Below, piece by piece: positions 51,375 through 62,810 of a DNA stretch of 64,000 nt. The notes beneath the pieces are model-generated. The model was not told the DNA's origin. It ran no database searches and was given only the letters and a program-made list of their open reading frames with translations. Source of the stretch: Anisakis pegreffii (taxonomy: Eukaryota > Nematoda > Chromadorea > Rhabditida > Anisakidae); contig JAPYMA010001250.1 of NCBI GenBank assembly GCA_035041965.1, positions 1 to 64,000 of the forward strand, read 5' to 3'. The position numbers and the translations under genes were made by a program. Each line of letters opens with the position of its first letter. Position 1 is the stretch's first letter.

Positions 51375-51640
51375 TGTACACTATAGGGCACACTGGATTA
51401 TAAGGCGCACAGCTAATAATGGTCCACTTCCCAACTCTTTCCTATAAAAAGCGCACCGGGCTACAAGGCGCATTGAGGTAAACAATCAACATTACACTTG
51501 TAAACCTAAACGCAGCGCCGTGTACCACACAAAATCGCTTCGAAGTCACTAATCAGAATCAATCTATATATAAGGCGCAGTCTCTTTTTTGACAAAATTA
51601 AAGATTTTTAAGAGCGTCTTATAGTCCGGAAAATACGGTA
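51375..51640. mobile_element. MITE-like non-autonomous DNA transposon remnant
   Basis: The segment has repeated TATAAGGCGCA-type motifs and imperfect inverted ends: CTGGATTATAAGGCGCAC near the left and TTATAGTCCGGAAAATACGG at the right. The right end reversed, CCGGACTATAAGACGC, pairs with the left. From memory, the combination of a GCGCACCGG core, an AAAATTAAAG block and a TCCGGAAAATACGGTA end is a DNA-transposon repeat seen in several animal genomes. I am not sure of its family name (hAT-like is my guess). It has no coding capacity. It sits just 3' of the MMAA stop codon and may lie in its 3' flank or UTR. Confidence 0.65.
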
Positions 51641-53047
51641 AATTATGAATTTATGATCGAATGTTTCCGTGTGACCAATAAATTATCAGCAGATCATTGA
51701 CTTTAATCGTTCACTTTGACTTTAATCCACTCACGATCGTTTGCACCAGGTCAATCCAGGAATGAAATTACTGCAGAGAAGTTTAAATGCTGAGCGTTTT
51801 GATTACTGACCGTTTCAAACTCGAATGCTCCTAAACCCTCACATTACTGATGTTACAAATTACTTGATTGTTTAGTGTTTCGGCATTTTTCAATCAATCC
51901 GGGCAGTAATTCGGGCCGGCCGTACAGCTCTACGTTTGTCTACTTTTAGAGGAATAAATTCTGATCAAGATCCTAAAGCGTAACTTTTGTTCTGATCTAT
52001 AACATTATCAATATTTCCGTTGGTACAACACTAGCGAATTTCAGTCCCTTCGCTGCTTCACAAAGCTTTGCTCTGATGTGAGTGCTTTTCGTCGTTTGTG
52101 CATGTGCCTTGTTCTTGGAGCTAGTCGATAAGTAATGTTGATGCTGTTTCCCCTTGTGCATAGTTGAGGTTTGAACAACAAAGTGCTGAGCAGTTAAGCG
52201 TAAACGTTGAACGAATAATCATCCGAGTGAACTGAAGCATAAACTTAGCAAGAGGAGAGTTCGGTATTATTCGATAATGTCTGCAAAACGTGCGAATTTA
52301 TGGTCATGTTCGTTAGTAAACAGCACACATATTATTCATATTGTGATCGTTCGAAAAAATGCACTTCAAGACGAATGTTATCTGATAGTTAATCAACATT
52401 GCTAGGACTGCTTTTCGTTGAATATCAGTAAACAATTTACGTACGGTTCAGTAAAAACCACTTACGATCAGTCAACGTTGAAAGGAGTGCTGACCAATGA
52501 GCGATGCGATAACTCAGCTCACTCACCAAAGACCAATCAGTTGACGCAGTCGTCTAGACGTTAGCTGTGGCCAAATCAAATTACAAGTAATGGTAATCGG
52601 TAGAACATGTCTTGTGAATCAGTGAGCATTTTCAACACAGACGATAATCGACTAAACAAATGAAGTTCAAATTTTAGCTGTTTTTTTACTCAACGATGAA
52701 ACTGACTCGATCATATATTTATTTTCTTAAGAGTTTTCAACAAAACCCAATTTGCGGATCCTTTTTTCAAGCTGTAAGATTTTTATCCGAAATGAGAAAT
52801 TCTTTTCATATAGCTCAGAATATCGCATAAAAAGCATCAAGAACAGTGTTGCCAATGGAAAATGGGCCTGAAGTTGGTTGCATGATATTCCCTCTTTCGT
52901 TCATATTTCATAAACCGTTCAAATGACACCTGAATATTCTCTGCATCTTCATGAACAATTGTGTTGCATTATGGCAGATCGTTTTCCACACATCACTCCC
53001 ACCGAAAATTCAACTGCGTTGTGCCCATCCGTCATTGAACACCAAAT
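51641..53047. other. no gene recognised
   Basis: AT-rich spacer. No frame with exon-like borders, RNA gene or repeat was seen beyond scattered short direct repeats. Confidence 0.55.
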
Positions 53048-53355
53048 CTAGGAAGCAACAACCAACGTCTCGCGATGAACTGTTAACATCATCGTTCTAT
53101 GGATGAAACGGAATTTCGAAACAAAGTCTGATTCGTGCAAAAGTTTGATGGAAGTCAATTTCATGCTGAAAATCTGACTCGTTTCACGAAACTGTCCACG
53201 GAAAATAAAACCCATTGCAGCGTCGTCCCTGAGAGCAATTGGTCTCTCGTAATCAATCAGATAAAAATTTATCACAGCCGCTGCTCTGTAGTCTATATCT
53301 GGAATGCGAGGAATGTTCCTTCTCACTTCAGTCTTTAATGCTAACCGTTGTAATT
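53048..53355 (-). CDS. possible terminal exon, strand disputed
   Basis: On the minus strand an exon follows TTTTTTTTTGACAG at 53355 and runs 101 codons to TAG at 53048-53050. It includes RNIPRIPDIDYRAAAVINFY, then RDDAAMGFIFRGQFRETSQI, ending HRETLVVAS. It is well ordered and protein-like, with no membrane span. The opposite strand is open in register over 53135-53338 and also looks tolerable, and no upstream minus-strand exon could be found. I favour the minus strand because of its acceptor and composition. Family unknown. Confidence 0.45.
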
Positions 53356-54044
53356 CTGTCAAAAAAAAACCAACTAGACATGTTATCATCCTCATGACTG
53401 CAGAAGTAAACGACCGTTTTCTCTCATATTCGTTAAGCCCTCATATTTGCAGATTGTTTATCCATTCGCTATTAGTGCCATCAAAGTGCTTCCTTCGGTC
53501 ATCGCAAGATCTTTCATCATCCACCCTCATAACACTGAATAATCTCAAAGAAAAAACCCCCTGATCACTTCATTCAGTAACAAATAACATCCACCGTTCA
53601 ATGTTTACGCCGTCCACACAAGTGCAAGAATGTGCTCATTAAATTTCGACGTTCCTTCAAAAAACTAACTCTCTTCCACATTTTCGACAACAGTACCGCT
53701 ATGTATCTGTTTACATTGAACCTTATCTCTACGAAAATCTGAACGTATTTCAATCAAAACCACAAATCTTCGCAAGTATGAAGCTCTTTATTTGAAAATA
53801 TTTACGTGATGCAACACTATAATACAAAACAAAGATTAGCGCTGAATAACAAATCTTTGTGATGCGGAGCCATCAAAATAAGAGAGCATAAAACAACATC
53901 TGACAAGAGCAAAACATTGAAATTCAATTGCGTTGAATAAACATCCACTATTATCCAAACAAACGCAGCAACAACTGTATCGTATACGAATCAGTTGAAG
54001 TCATTACGATGAATGCATCTCAACAGTTAATTTAATTTTCTCAG

Positions 54045-54719
54045 ATTCCCCTGCAGCAATCCTTGAAGAGCACTCTTTGAAAATCAGTGAACATCAGCTA
54101 CAGTTGAAACGAGACTTGTGGCATGAGGTAAATTCAATAAGCGCAATGACTTCTACTAGAGGTGATACGATACAAAATACCCGTAAAATGGCAACAATAA
54201 CGACTGGAATACTTATGAAAATTGAAATCACATTACAACATCTGAATTTACAGACAATCTGCAAGCGTTATATAGAAGTACGCAAGTTGCAATAGTAGTG
54301 GGATTGATCAAAAGAGAATGTTGATTCGAATGCGATTTTAATAAGGAGGAACAAGTGAGTGTATGAGGAATATTTGGTGGATGCAGTTGAAGTTAAAGCA
54401 TTCTTCAACAACAAATCAAAATTATATAATCAACAAAATCAATTATCTTGAGAATGAGCTATCGAGCTACTCAACTTGATTATGGCAGAGGTTGAAAACA
54501 ACCACAACAATAGCAAAATGAGAAGCGATATTCATGAAATATTTAACAGTAGCTAAATGTTGTAATGACACATTGAAAGCAATAAATACGGCTGAATTTA
54601 CAACAAATATGTGGATCAAAAGGACTGAACTTAACAGAAATTTGAAAAAGCTAGACTACGAATTTCATATGGCATACGGAGAGAAACGCTCTTCGCTAGA
54701 ATATGACACCACTTAACAG
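54045..54719 (+). CDS. possible helical/coiled-coil protein, exons unresolved
   Basis: After TTTTCTCAG an exon at 54045-54127 reads SPAAILEEHSLKISEHQLQL then KRDLWHE before GTAAAT. The frame also stays open past that donor to a stop at 54293-54295 (including GDTIQNTRKMATITTGILMK). A second protein-like block at about 54567-54716 (FTTNMWIKRTELNRNLKKLD) ends at TAA. All parts are rich in charged and leucine residues and look alpha-helical. Whether the first donor is used, and how the blocks join, is unclear. No family recognised. Confidence 0.4.
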
Positions 54720-55225
54720 GTGAAAATGATATCCTCTCTAAAGTAAAATATTTGCATAAAAGTTACGAATGTCTCTGCACTGATCCGCGAACATCGTGAC
54801 TCAAAGTTCTCAAAGAGAAGGATTCACTTACAATCAGTTTACTCTACAATTCATCGCTTTTATACAACATTTATACAAATTCTCCAGTTCTTAACTGGCG
54901 CTCCATGTGACACAGCGAGAATACGATTCGCTCCATGTGACAAAATATTTCATTGTGTTGACGACGGTTGTATTGTGATTTCGAATGAATGGCATGAAAT
55001 TTTGTTTGGTCCATGTGATTGATGGCAAGGATAAGTCCACCGAATCGGTGACGACTTCTGACTGACTATGGGTTCATCTTTGTAACCATCTTCAAATGGT
55101 CTGGACGAAGTATTTTCTTAATTAAGCTTTCGAATTGAGCTAATTGAAAGCGTACGGCTAGCAGCTCTACGCTTCCTTATCACATCGACCATAGGCGTTC
55201 GATTAGAAGCACGAACGAACGGAGT

Positions 55226-57742
55226 TTATGAAGCAGAGTACTGCTGACAATATCGTTCTTTCAAGGCTTCCACACCAATCCACGACTTGAACGTTCGAAT
55301 ATGTCGACTGTATCGTCGTCGAGTGGTTGCAATTTCTTGCCGTGTTAGTTCTTGTTCCAGCAACGGCAAACTGAGACGAAACAATTGTAGTTGTTCGGTG
55401 TTGAATATCGCTTCAGGACTCACGCCGTAGTCCATTAAGCGTGACAAACACGGTGTTTCGTTGGTCGACACCCGAAGAGTCAACTGAAAACTAATCACGG
55501 TGATGTCTTTGAATCCACTTCGCAATTTGGAATTCAATCAGAATTCAGTGTAATTACTCACTGTATCAACTGAATGAAGTGAACGTTTTTGTTTTCGAAG
55601 TGAAGCTTCACTACAGAAGAGTAACTTCAAAACGCGTAAAGTGAATAAAGCACAACGAATGGTACGGTACCTCTTTGAGATTCGGTAGAATGACTAGATG
55701 TGAAGTGCACGTAACGCAGTGTGCATGAACGTTATCCTCTTGAGGACTACCGTTCAACGACCTCAAATAGCATTGCAATGCGTGCCATCGACCCAAATCC
55801 ATACTCGACAAACCAACTATCATCAATTCAGCTATGCTCACATCCATCTGAAACTTCAAACATTCAACTCTTTTTTCTTAACGTTCCGAACATATTTCAT
55901 TGAGACGTTTCAAGCTAATTGTAAGAGGGCATTTCAACTTATGAAGCGACCATGTACGTGCCACAATTAGCCCACAAATTTATCACATCGACATATATGA
56001 AAATTCTTTCCCCATCTAGCTGCCTAAAATGCATTGGTTTGTGTGTGTAAAGTCATGTGATATGAACATTCTATGGGCTAGATCTTCCGTTAGTCATGTG
56101 TTGATCAGCAAAATGTAAAAGCATTTTTTGCCATGAAAAAAATGCCATGATTACTGAAAAATGCCATGAAAATTTTCATAATGTCATGAAAATTTCAACT
56201 CATCGATTTCGTAATGTGTAATATTTACAATCAGTGAACTTCACTCATATTATAACTGCTGAATGAATCATCACGCTAATTCTAAAAAAATCAGATGAAT
56301 GAATCAACACATTGAACATTCAAGTGGCCATCTTTTGATTCGTACAAACAACTCTGTTAACATAAATTTGGAAAAAAAAAAGATAGAAATCTTTCTATTC
56401 GAATGCTGCTGACAAGCGCAGCTATTCCGCCAACTTACTATGGAGTAACGTTATTTACTGACAACCAATGAAAAGAATTATAACTAATTAATGCATGCTT
56501 GACAACAAACTAGGCCAAAATAAAACCAGATCATATAGAAATCAGGCGAATATTGCATAAGATCAATGAAAAAGCCAATTCAGGGCTTACCGTAATTGTA
56601 TGCGCTTTTGCACCAAACATTTTGACGAGTTCAAACAGCCGTGAGACATCTTTAGATGTCCATCTCTCGTGAACAACAACTGTAGCGTTACGATCACCGA
56701 GCTGAATGAGAATCTGTGCGGTTGGATGTGCGAAGAGTTCACCTGAAACAAGAAACATCACCCTAATCATCACTTTCCTATCAATGGCAGCCACTCGGAA
56801 TTGTTCTGATGAAATTTCGATGGATAGTTAAGGGAAATGAATTAATTCATTGAAACATCAAAATTTCCTCAAGAAATTCAAGAAGTACACTGCGAAAAGG
56901 TAATCGCTTACCATCTTCATCATGCAGTTTCTCCATTAGAACGCGTGTGTCTAACCGGTACAAGTCCAAATATAAGATATTCTCAAAACGATTCGCTATT
57001 TGCTCATTCCATTGCTTAGAAACTCTTTTCCACCTAATCAAATCGAACGGATCACAGTAGTCGAATACTTTTGACCTGAACATCAGTTTTATATGAGATT
57101 TATATTCTTTTGTATTTAGATTCTGAAATCGACTGCGAAACATTTCTGAGTTTGTATTTGCCTACGCATTTATCCAGTAATTAGGATTGTTTACAGATTT
57201 GCCATTAACAAGAAATGCTACTGAAGTACAACTACAAGTCAATGATGGAATGAAATACAATCGAATAGTTGCCAATTGCACGAAATAATTCAGTCTTCTC
57301 ATTTACAATCAGTTTGTACTTCCTCCGCACAATTTTCCAGCCCAACTTGCAAGTTTCAATATCGCTTAAAAAGTCGTTTCGAAAAGATTTCGATTTTCGA
57401 TCACTCAACACTAGAGCTGATCTTTTTTTGGCTGGCACACTATAATTCTATTCAGGGAATCCTTTGAGAATTATCCGCCATACTTATATTGTTATAAAGT
57501 TGCGATATCTCATTCGAAAGCGCTAAGTCCCTCATGCGTTAACGACTCATTTTTGTGTTTGTTCAATAAAGCAGATCCTGACAAACAATCGCTCACCAAA
57601 TTGACTCGGGTAGCTGAACGGTTTCCTTTTCAATCAACGATTTTTTCTTGCTTTTGGACGGGAAAAAATTCTGTGATTCAGTGAGAATTTTACGATGTAT
57701 TTGATGGAATCTACGTCCCATGAATTGCTTTAGTGAAGGCAT
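55226..57742 (-). CDS. F-box protein, complete, 298 residues
   Basis: Substrate-recognition subunit type for SCF ubiquitin ligases. Exons in reading order: 57597-57742, 56912-57075, 56591-56742, 55671-55847, 55226-55483 (TAA). All phases match, giving 299 codons. It starts MPSLKQFMGRRFHQIHRKIL with a basic N-terminus. The F-box spans exons 1-2: VQLPESIW|SKVFDYCDPF, then DLIRWKRVSKQWNEQI. The rest (ELFAHPTAQILIQLGDRNAT, then MDVSIAELMIVGLSSMDLGR, and a C-terminus with LTRQEIATTRRRYSRHIRTF) has no WD40 or clear leucine-rich repeat that I can see and is probably the substrate-binding part. A CTTGCAG lies 7 bases before the ATG, as for a trans-splice site, and the upstream gene ends 96 bp away. 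That fits the downstream gene of an operon. Confidence 0.85.
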
Positions 57743-57756
57743 CTTGAATCTGCAAG
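57733..57756 (-). promoter_or_regulatory. candidate trans-splice acceptor of the F-box gene
   Basis: On the minus strand TTTGCTTGCAG ends seven bases before the F-box ATG (57742). There is no room for a promoter or an upstream intron, because the previous gene's stop is at 57839-57841. A spliced-leader acceptor for a downstream operon gene is the natural reading. Confidence 0.5.
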
Positions 57757-57838
57757 CAAACATATTGCAGAAATAAATTTCCACTCGAAAACACGATTAC
57801 CGAGCAAAACGACGCGGATAACGCAATAACAAAACTTC

Positions 57839-58401
57839 TTAAAACGTATGAGAAGAGCAATCAGCTGGTAAAACAAGATCAACTGATGTGAATGAAAACA
57901 GTTGGAGCGATAAGCCGGCAGCACTGTCATAAAGACGAATTGATATCGTTAAAGAAGATGATGGTTCTTCGTAATTAATGAATGCAGTGTTTGAGCAAAC
58001 TAGACGCCAGTCATCGACCGATTCATAGCGATACCTTCGTTGAAACAAACTGAGTATTACTCAACACGACTTGTTCATAACAAAAACATCAACAAAATGG
58101 ATGATGGCACTTCAAACAAATGAGAAATTTAAACTTTGCTTGAAAAAAAGTTTATTATTCACTAATCGTAAATACTCTGCAATGCAGTAAGAAAAATACA
58201 ATTTGCATCACTATCAAAAACTGTACAGTCTAACAACATTGCACATCCATAACAATAGTACTGTGGAACTACATGGAGCATTAGGTTGTGATCTGAAGAT
58301 ACTGCACAGGTGAGTATACATATAAATATTCGATAGTGAATTTTTACATTTAGGTTATCAACATCATCTGAAGTCTTCTTCCAGTCAATATTGAAATTCA
58401 T
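57839..58401 (-). CDS. unknown 116-residue protein, upstream operon partner
   Basis: Two exons: 58262-58401 and 57839-58049 (TAA), joined in phase (CA|T) across a 212-base intron with donor GTACTA and acceptor ACTCAG. The ATG lies 18 bases after a TGACCACAG that could be a trans-splice acceptor. The protein reads MNFNIDWKKTSDDVDNLNVK, then a moderately hydrophobic stretch HYRIFICILTCAV, HNLMLHVVPHLFQRRYRYES, VDDWRLVCSNTAFINYEEPS and a C-terminus rich in Ser and hydrophobic residues ending LPADCSSHTF. I do not recognise it. The second exon is well supported; the choice of first exon and donor is less certain. It is followed after 96 bp by the F-box gene. Confidence 0.5.
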
Positions 58402-58951
58402 CACAAGAAAACATCACTGTGGTCAGATTATGTACGTTTAAAAGTTCCTTCAATATGTGCCGAGCAGCTGAAGCGAACAACGCAAAATTATAAGATCTCC
58501 ACGGTGTCGACATGTTCCCTCGGCTGAACTACATTCAACTACAATTTTGGGACCATTGTCATGTAAACTATAAACGCATGTGCTTCACTGAATACCGAAG
58601 ATGCATTTCATGAAAGAAACAACTTGGTTATCTTGATTAAGAAACTACAAGCAGTCGATTAGGTCAGATAACTCTCTCAACTTCATTCAATTCGGTGAGG
58701 TGTTTATCTCAAATTCAAAGGACTATATCAATTAGATTCTCATGTTCTGCACGACTGCAATCGGATAATGCGTGCAAGCCATTTATTGGAACGTTTTAGA
58801 ATCGGATTTGTGAAAAAGAAATGAAATCAGTAAGGGTTTGTGTGAATGAAAATAAGCAATGTTCATTTATTAGCGTTACGTTTCGAACAATAATCATTGA
58901 GATGGAACTGATTGATAGAAATCGTGTTTTGCAGCTGAAGGTTTTGAAATG
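58402..58951. other. no gene recognised
   Basis: This should contain the promoter of the putative operon that reads leftward from 58401. No clear core promoter motif was seen. Confidence 0.4.
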
Positions 58952-59051
58952 TTTTGATTTGATAGAAAATGTTTTAAACTGATAGAAAATGTTTCGATTT
59001 CATAGAAAACGTTTTAAACTGATTGAAAATGTTTTGAAACTACTGAAATTG
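58952..59051. repeat. 20-bp minisatellite, five units
   Basis: Five consecutive 20-base units at 58952, 58972, 58992, 59012 and 59032. Units 1 and 3 are alike (TTTTGATTTGATAGAAAATG type) and units 2 and 4 are alike (TTTTAAACTGATAGAAAATG type). The array therefore also has a 40-base higher-order period. The fifth unit is degenerate. Confidence 0.85.
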
Positions 59052-59172
59052 CACAACAACAGAAACGTGGATGATTACGAAGAACTTGTAAAATTTAGTT
59101 GATAGTTGATAACTTTAAAACAATTTTATCTTTTCATGCTTCTTTGAGCAAGCAAACTGACAATGAGCGCAA

Positions 59173-59493
59173 ATGTGGAAACAAAACATTCCTCTTGAAA
59201 CAATAGTCAGTCAACGAAGGAAAAAAATAATTTCGAACTGGCAATTCAAAATTATGGTAGATGTAAAAATACATCTTGAGAGCACCCACCCATCACCATA
59301 TCAAGAAAATTACGAAACTTTTCAATGCAATTATAGAACATTTCAGTTTCAATGGCGATGGTGTTTCGAAGGAAATCAATTTCTTTCTATCAAAGAATGG
59401 TGCCCTCGTTTTAACAGTGGATCGAAAATCAGGGCTGAGGAGAATTTTTTAGCGAACGAAGCAAGCAGCATTGCAAAAGATATGTTCATCTAA
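59173..59493 (+). CDS. 106-codon open frame, doubtful
   Basis: A single frame with an internal ATG (MVDVKIHLESTHPSPYQENY) and aromatic-rich middle (RTFQFQWRWCFEGNQFLSIK). It is long for this base composition but has no splice context, no recognised domain and no visible promoter. It could be a decayed gene fragment or chance. Confidence 0.2.
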   Translation: MWKQNIPLETIVSQRRKKIISNWQFKIMVDVKIHLESTHPSPYQENYETFQCNYRTFQFQWRWCFEGNQFLSIKEWCPRFNSGSKIRAEENFLANEASSIAKDMFI

Positions 59494-59701
59494 CCAAAGC
59501 CAATATATAATCAGTGGAACATTTGTTGAATGCATGTGACCATGGCCAGACAAAAAAAAACTCTTTTGGGAAAAGGCACAAATTTCATGTTATGAGAATC
59601 ATTTGCTTTACGATTAAAGTTCACTCGCATGAATGCATCCACATATAAACGCATTCACAAACAAACAATTGATGCCGTAGGAATACAGTTTAATAAATAG
59701 T

Positions 59702-60436
59702 TTAATGATGATTCTGATAAATAAGCGAACGATTTCCTGGATAAAATAATCGACTAGCTTTATGCTGTGTAGCATCATAAATTTTCATTGAAGCCATAAA
59801 TTGTTCAGGAATTTGGTGATGAAGCGCACGCATGCCTTTGAAATGTTGCCGAAAGCATTTGGATATAGAGCCATCTGACGCTCTTTTCAAGGATGCCTCT
59901 AAATCAATGATGGCAAATGCAAGCAGCTGAATGTACTTTCCAGAGGACTAGATAGATGAAAATGAAATTAATTCGAAAATGAGTTCTTCGATCCTTGCGA
60001 TCTGCAAAGCAACCATCCAGTCAATCTTAATAGGACGATAATTTCTTAAGAAATGGTCAGCGCTGATGTTCAGTTAAAATTTTCAGATACAGCACTCACT
60101 ACCACGTTGAGAATTTCCAACTCATCAGATGTTCAATTGTTCTAGATGACCAAGACTCTTGCATAAGATGATCAATGACAATCAGATGAGTGAAGAAGCG
60201 ATTAACTGGTCAAGGATCAAACACTTCTGTGGCTTCATATGAGCCTATAAGCTTGCTCGTCGGTTGATGACTGCTGCTGCCGATGTGTTCCACGGCCAAC
60301 GATCGTAGGATTTAGTAGATGCTGAACAGGACGAAGACGACAGTCCACCGCGCCTTGTTATGCTCGGCATATCCGGTAAGGTCGTGCGGAAAGCGACCAA
60401 TTGCGATTGCGTTGCGCTTTTATACTTGCAAAGCAC
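59702..60436 (-). CDS. exons of an unrecognised gene
   Basis: Three minus-strand blocks look coding. (1) About 60260-60436: LPDMPSITRRGGLSSSSCSA, then YDRWPWNTSAAAVINRR. (2) 60109-60206 after CTTGACCAG: NRFFTHLIVIDHLMQESWSS, then RTIEHLMSWKF, with donors at its end. (3) From about 59926 (after CATTCAG) to TAA at 59702: LEASLKRASDGSISKCFRQH, then MRALHHQIPEQFMASMKIYD, ending IYQNHH. The splice phases between blocks do not fit simply, so an exon is missing or the borders are wrong. A TATAAAA motif precedes block 1 at about 60417-60423. Function unknown. Confidence 0.4.
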
Positions 60437-60993
60437 TGATGATGAATCGATGGGCGGTACACTAGTATTTTAGTTAATTGGAGGACGGTTGAACAGCGAT
60501 GGTTTGTTCAATTGGTGGGATGGATTGACGAGGGGATGTGGAATGGATAGATGTTAAATCATGTGAACATGAAGCATTGCGCAAAAAAAGTGATTTGCAG
60601 AGCAAAACAACGATCATATTGCACTGTAGTGACCAATGCGGTTTCAGCGATACAGCTGTGATATGATTTATGACTGCGGTTTTGAGGTGGTGACTTAATT
60701 AATTTCCGCAGCTGATTTCACTCTTGCAAAAGGAAGCCTCCTACTGCAGAGAGTTTTGCTAAATTCAAAAATTCGTCCTATTCAATTCTTCATTCCTGTG
60801 GAAATTCGTTTCATTCTCACATTGTATCATTCTCGGTTGAAAATTCGAGCAGATTATGAACATTTTAAGAGGAGTGAAATTATGGTAATTGCTGATTGAC
60901 TTCGTTCAGAACAAGAATTAAAGCGAAGCAAAAATGAAAAATGAAGATAAATGAAACCTGCAAAGAAATAATAAACCAATGACTATAATTAAC

Positions 60994-61130
60994 TTTTTGG
61001 TGACAACCAATCAAACATAACTTTTCGTCGAAAGCACAAATACAAGTTCTTCGCGGAAATGCCACTCGCTGGTACGTCATCAACTCGTTGATCTTTTCTC
61101 GATTCAATTCAAAAGTATCATCGTAAATTA
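60994..61130 (-). CDS. possible coding exon, unknown
   Basis: Between an acceptor ACTCTAAG at 61131-61138 and a donor AAAAA|GTTAAT, the minus strand encodes IYDDTFELNREKINELMTYQ then RVAFPRRTCICAFDEKLCLI. The two close cysteines and mixed composition are protein-like. It may be a 5' exon of the unrecognised gene at 59702-60436, but no junction could be verified. Confidence 0.35.
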
Positions 61131-61138
61131 CTTAGAGT

Positions 61139-62810
61139 GGCTACTTAGGGTGGTTTCCAATTTGTACTCTGATTTGTAGTAATCAATTGACAACCATAAA
61201 AACGTGCCATTCGGTAGTTCTCCGGGTGCAGCACATTAACAAAGAGAAACGAAAGTTTAACACGATTCTCAAGGTGAAATTCCCATTGGAACACTGTGTT
61301 TTCGTCAAATTTTCATCGAATATATAGCAGAACTTAGAAGAATATTCATCATTTTGCGAACAAATCAAATCATCAGTTCAGGAGTGCGATTTAAGTTAAT
61401 CTCCTCATATAACATCCTATATCCGCATCTTTGCCTGACAGTTTTTTCGCGGAAGCGCATGACGAATGCTCAAAAAAAATCCGTCACTACCAGTCGTAAC
61501 TGTTTCAAAACCACGACAAATCACCGTTTCACTAAAATTTTATCGTAAACACCGGAAAAATCGGAATCATTGACCGATTTTCGCTGATATTTCATTTTGT
61601 TTACTGCGCGTTTACTTTGTTTCATTTTGTCTCTCCTCGAAACTCATCGCCAATGCTAATTGCCTTTCCTAACGTTCAAGGCCAAAAACCGCTTTTTGCA
61701 GTTGTTTTCAATTCGACTCGTCATGTTCAAATTACGGAAACCGCTTTTCTTATTCGAAACATTATCTTAATTCGACCAAAAATCCACACATGCAAGCAAA
61801 CGTTTTTCTCATCTCTGACGAACGGAAAGAAGATGGAACGTTTCAGAGATTAACAAGAGAATTTGGAATAACCATTAATGTCTTCCAGTCTTCTCTCCCA
61901 GCTGCGATACTGTGCTTCATTTATCAATCAAGTGAATTGCTTTCGGGACTATAGAGAATAAGCAATGCGTTAGGACAAATATCAGCACATTCCTATCACT
62001 CATTTCTATCATTCATATTACTCATCTTTCATCAAATCGCAACAGCTGCCGTTGATTTAAACGTTTTTGCAGAGAAGTTCGTAAAACTGCATGACTCAGT
62101 GCTGCTTACACTTAGCTAAAGTTACTAAATTGTGCGTTAGATTGGGTTGTTGCAAAGAAAAAGTGCTGAACGTAATCAGGTGCTCATTTTTATTTAAACA
62201 AATAAAAATGTCTGATTACGTAATCAGACATTTTTTAAAACAAACGTCATTATGTAAAACAACTGTAAACGAAGCTCGAGTCTAGATTCGCATCAAAAAT
62301 CTGTCTGTTCGAGTTCAATTTGTTTGTGAATTTAGGCATTTATCTGCTGCTGTTCAAGCAACAAAAAATTCTCATGGCTCTGTAAACGAAATATTTCGTA
62401 AATATCAAAATGAATCAGTTATGACGCCAAATAACAGCAGGCACATGACAGCGCCTTTTCATATTTATATTATAAAATTCAATAAAATGGTCAAATGACA
62501 TTCGAACCGTGCGATCTTATTGAAAGAGTTTGAATAGAAGAAAATTGCTACAATTGCTTAAAAATTACAATTGCTATACAAGTTGTTTGTGTATCACCAT
62601 GTGAATGCTTTCAAACTAGCTGACAATTCTTGCAGATCACAAATCGAACAATTTCGCCTAAACTCATGATATTTGGGCACCGAAAGTGTTGCTCAGAATT
62701 ATGCTCAACTTACACATCGCTAAGAAAAAGACACAAATGGTGGTCGAATAAATGAGCACCATACCGAAAACGTACTCTGCTATTACACCAACTGCTTCAA
62801 CGTTTAGGTG
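61139..62810. other. mostly non-coding, with a complex palindrome
   Basis: A 61-codon minus-strand frame at 61183-61368 has a hydrophobic end but no clear borders. The plus-strand frames here are lysine/phenylalanine-rich and look random. The main structure is the inverted-repeat cluster at 62171-62236. Confidence 0.45.
62171..62236. repeat. nested inverted repeats with a perfect 32-bp palindrome
   Basis: Bases 62204-62235 form a perfect 32-bp palindrome centred at 62219/62220 (half AAAAATGTCTGATTAC). The left half also pairs with an upstream arm, about 62171-62195 (CGTAATCAG...CATTTTTATTT), with a five-base bulge. Three arms can therefore form two alternative hairpins. No terminator or mobile element is apparent. 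Confidence 0.8.
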
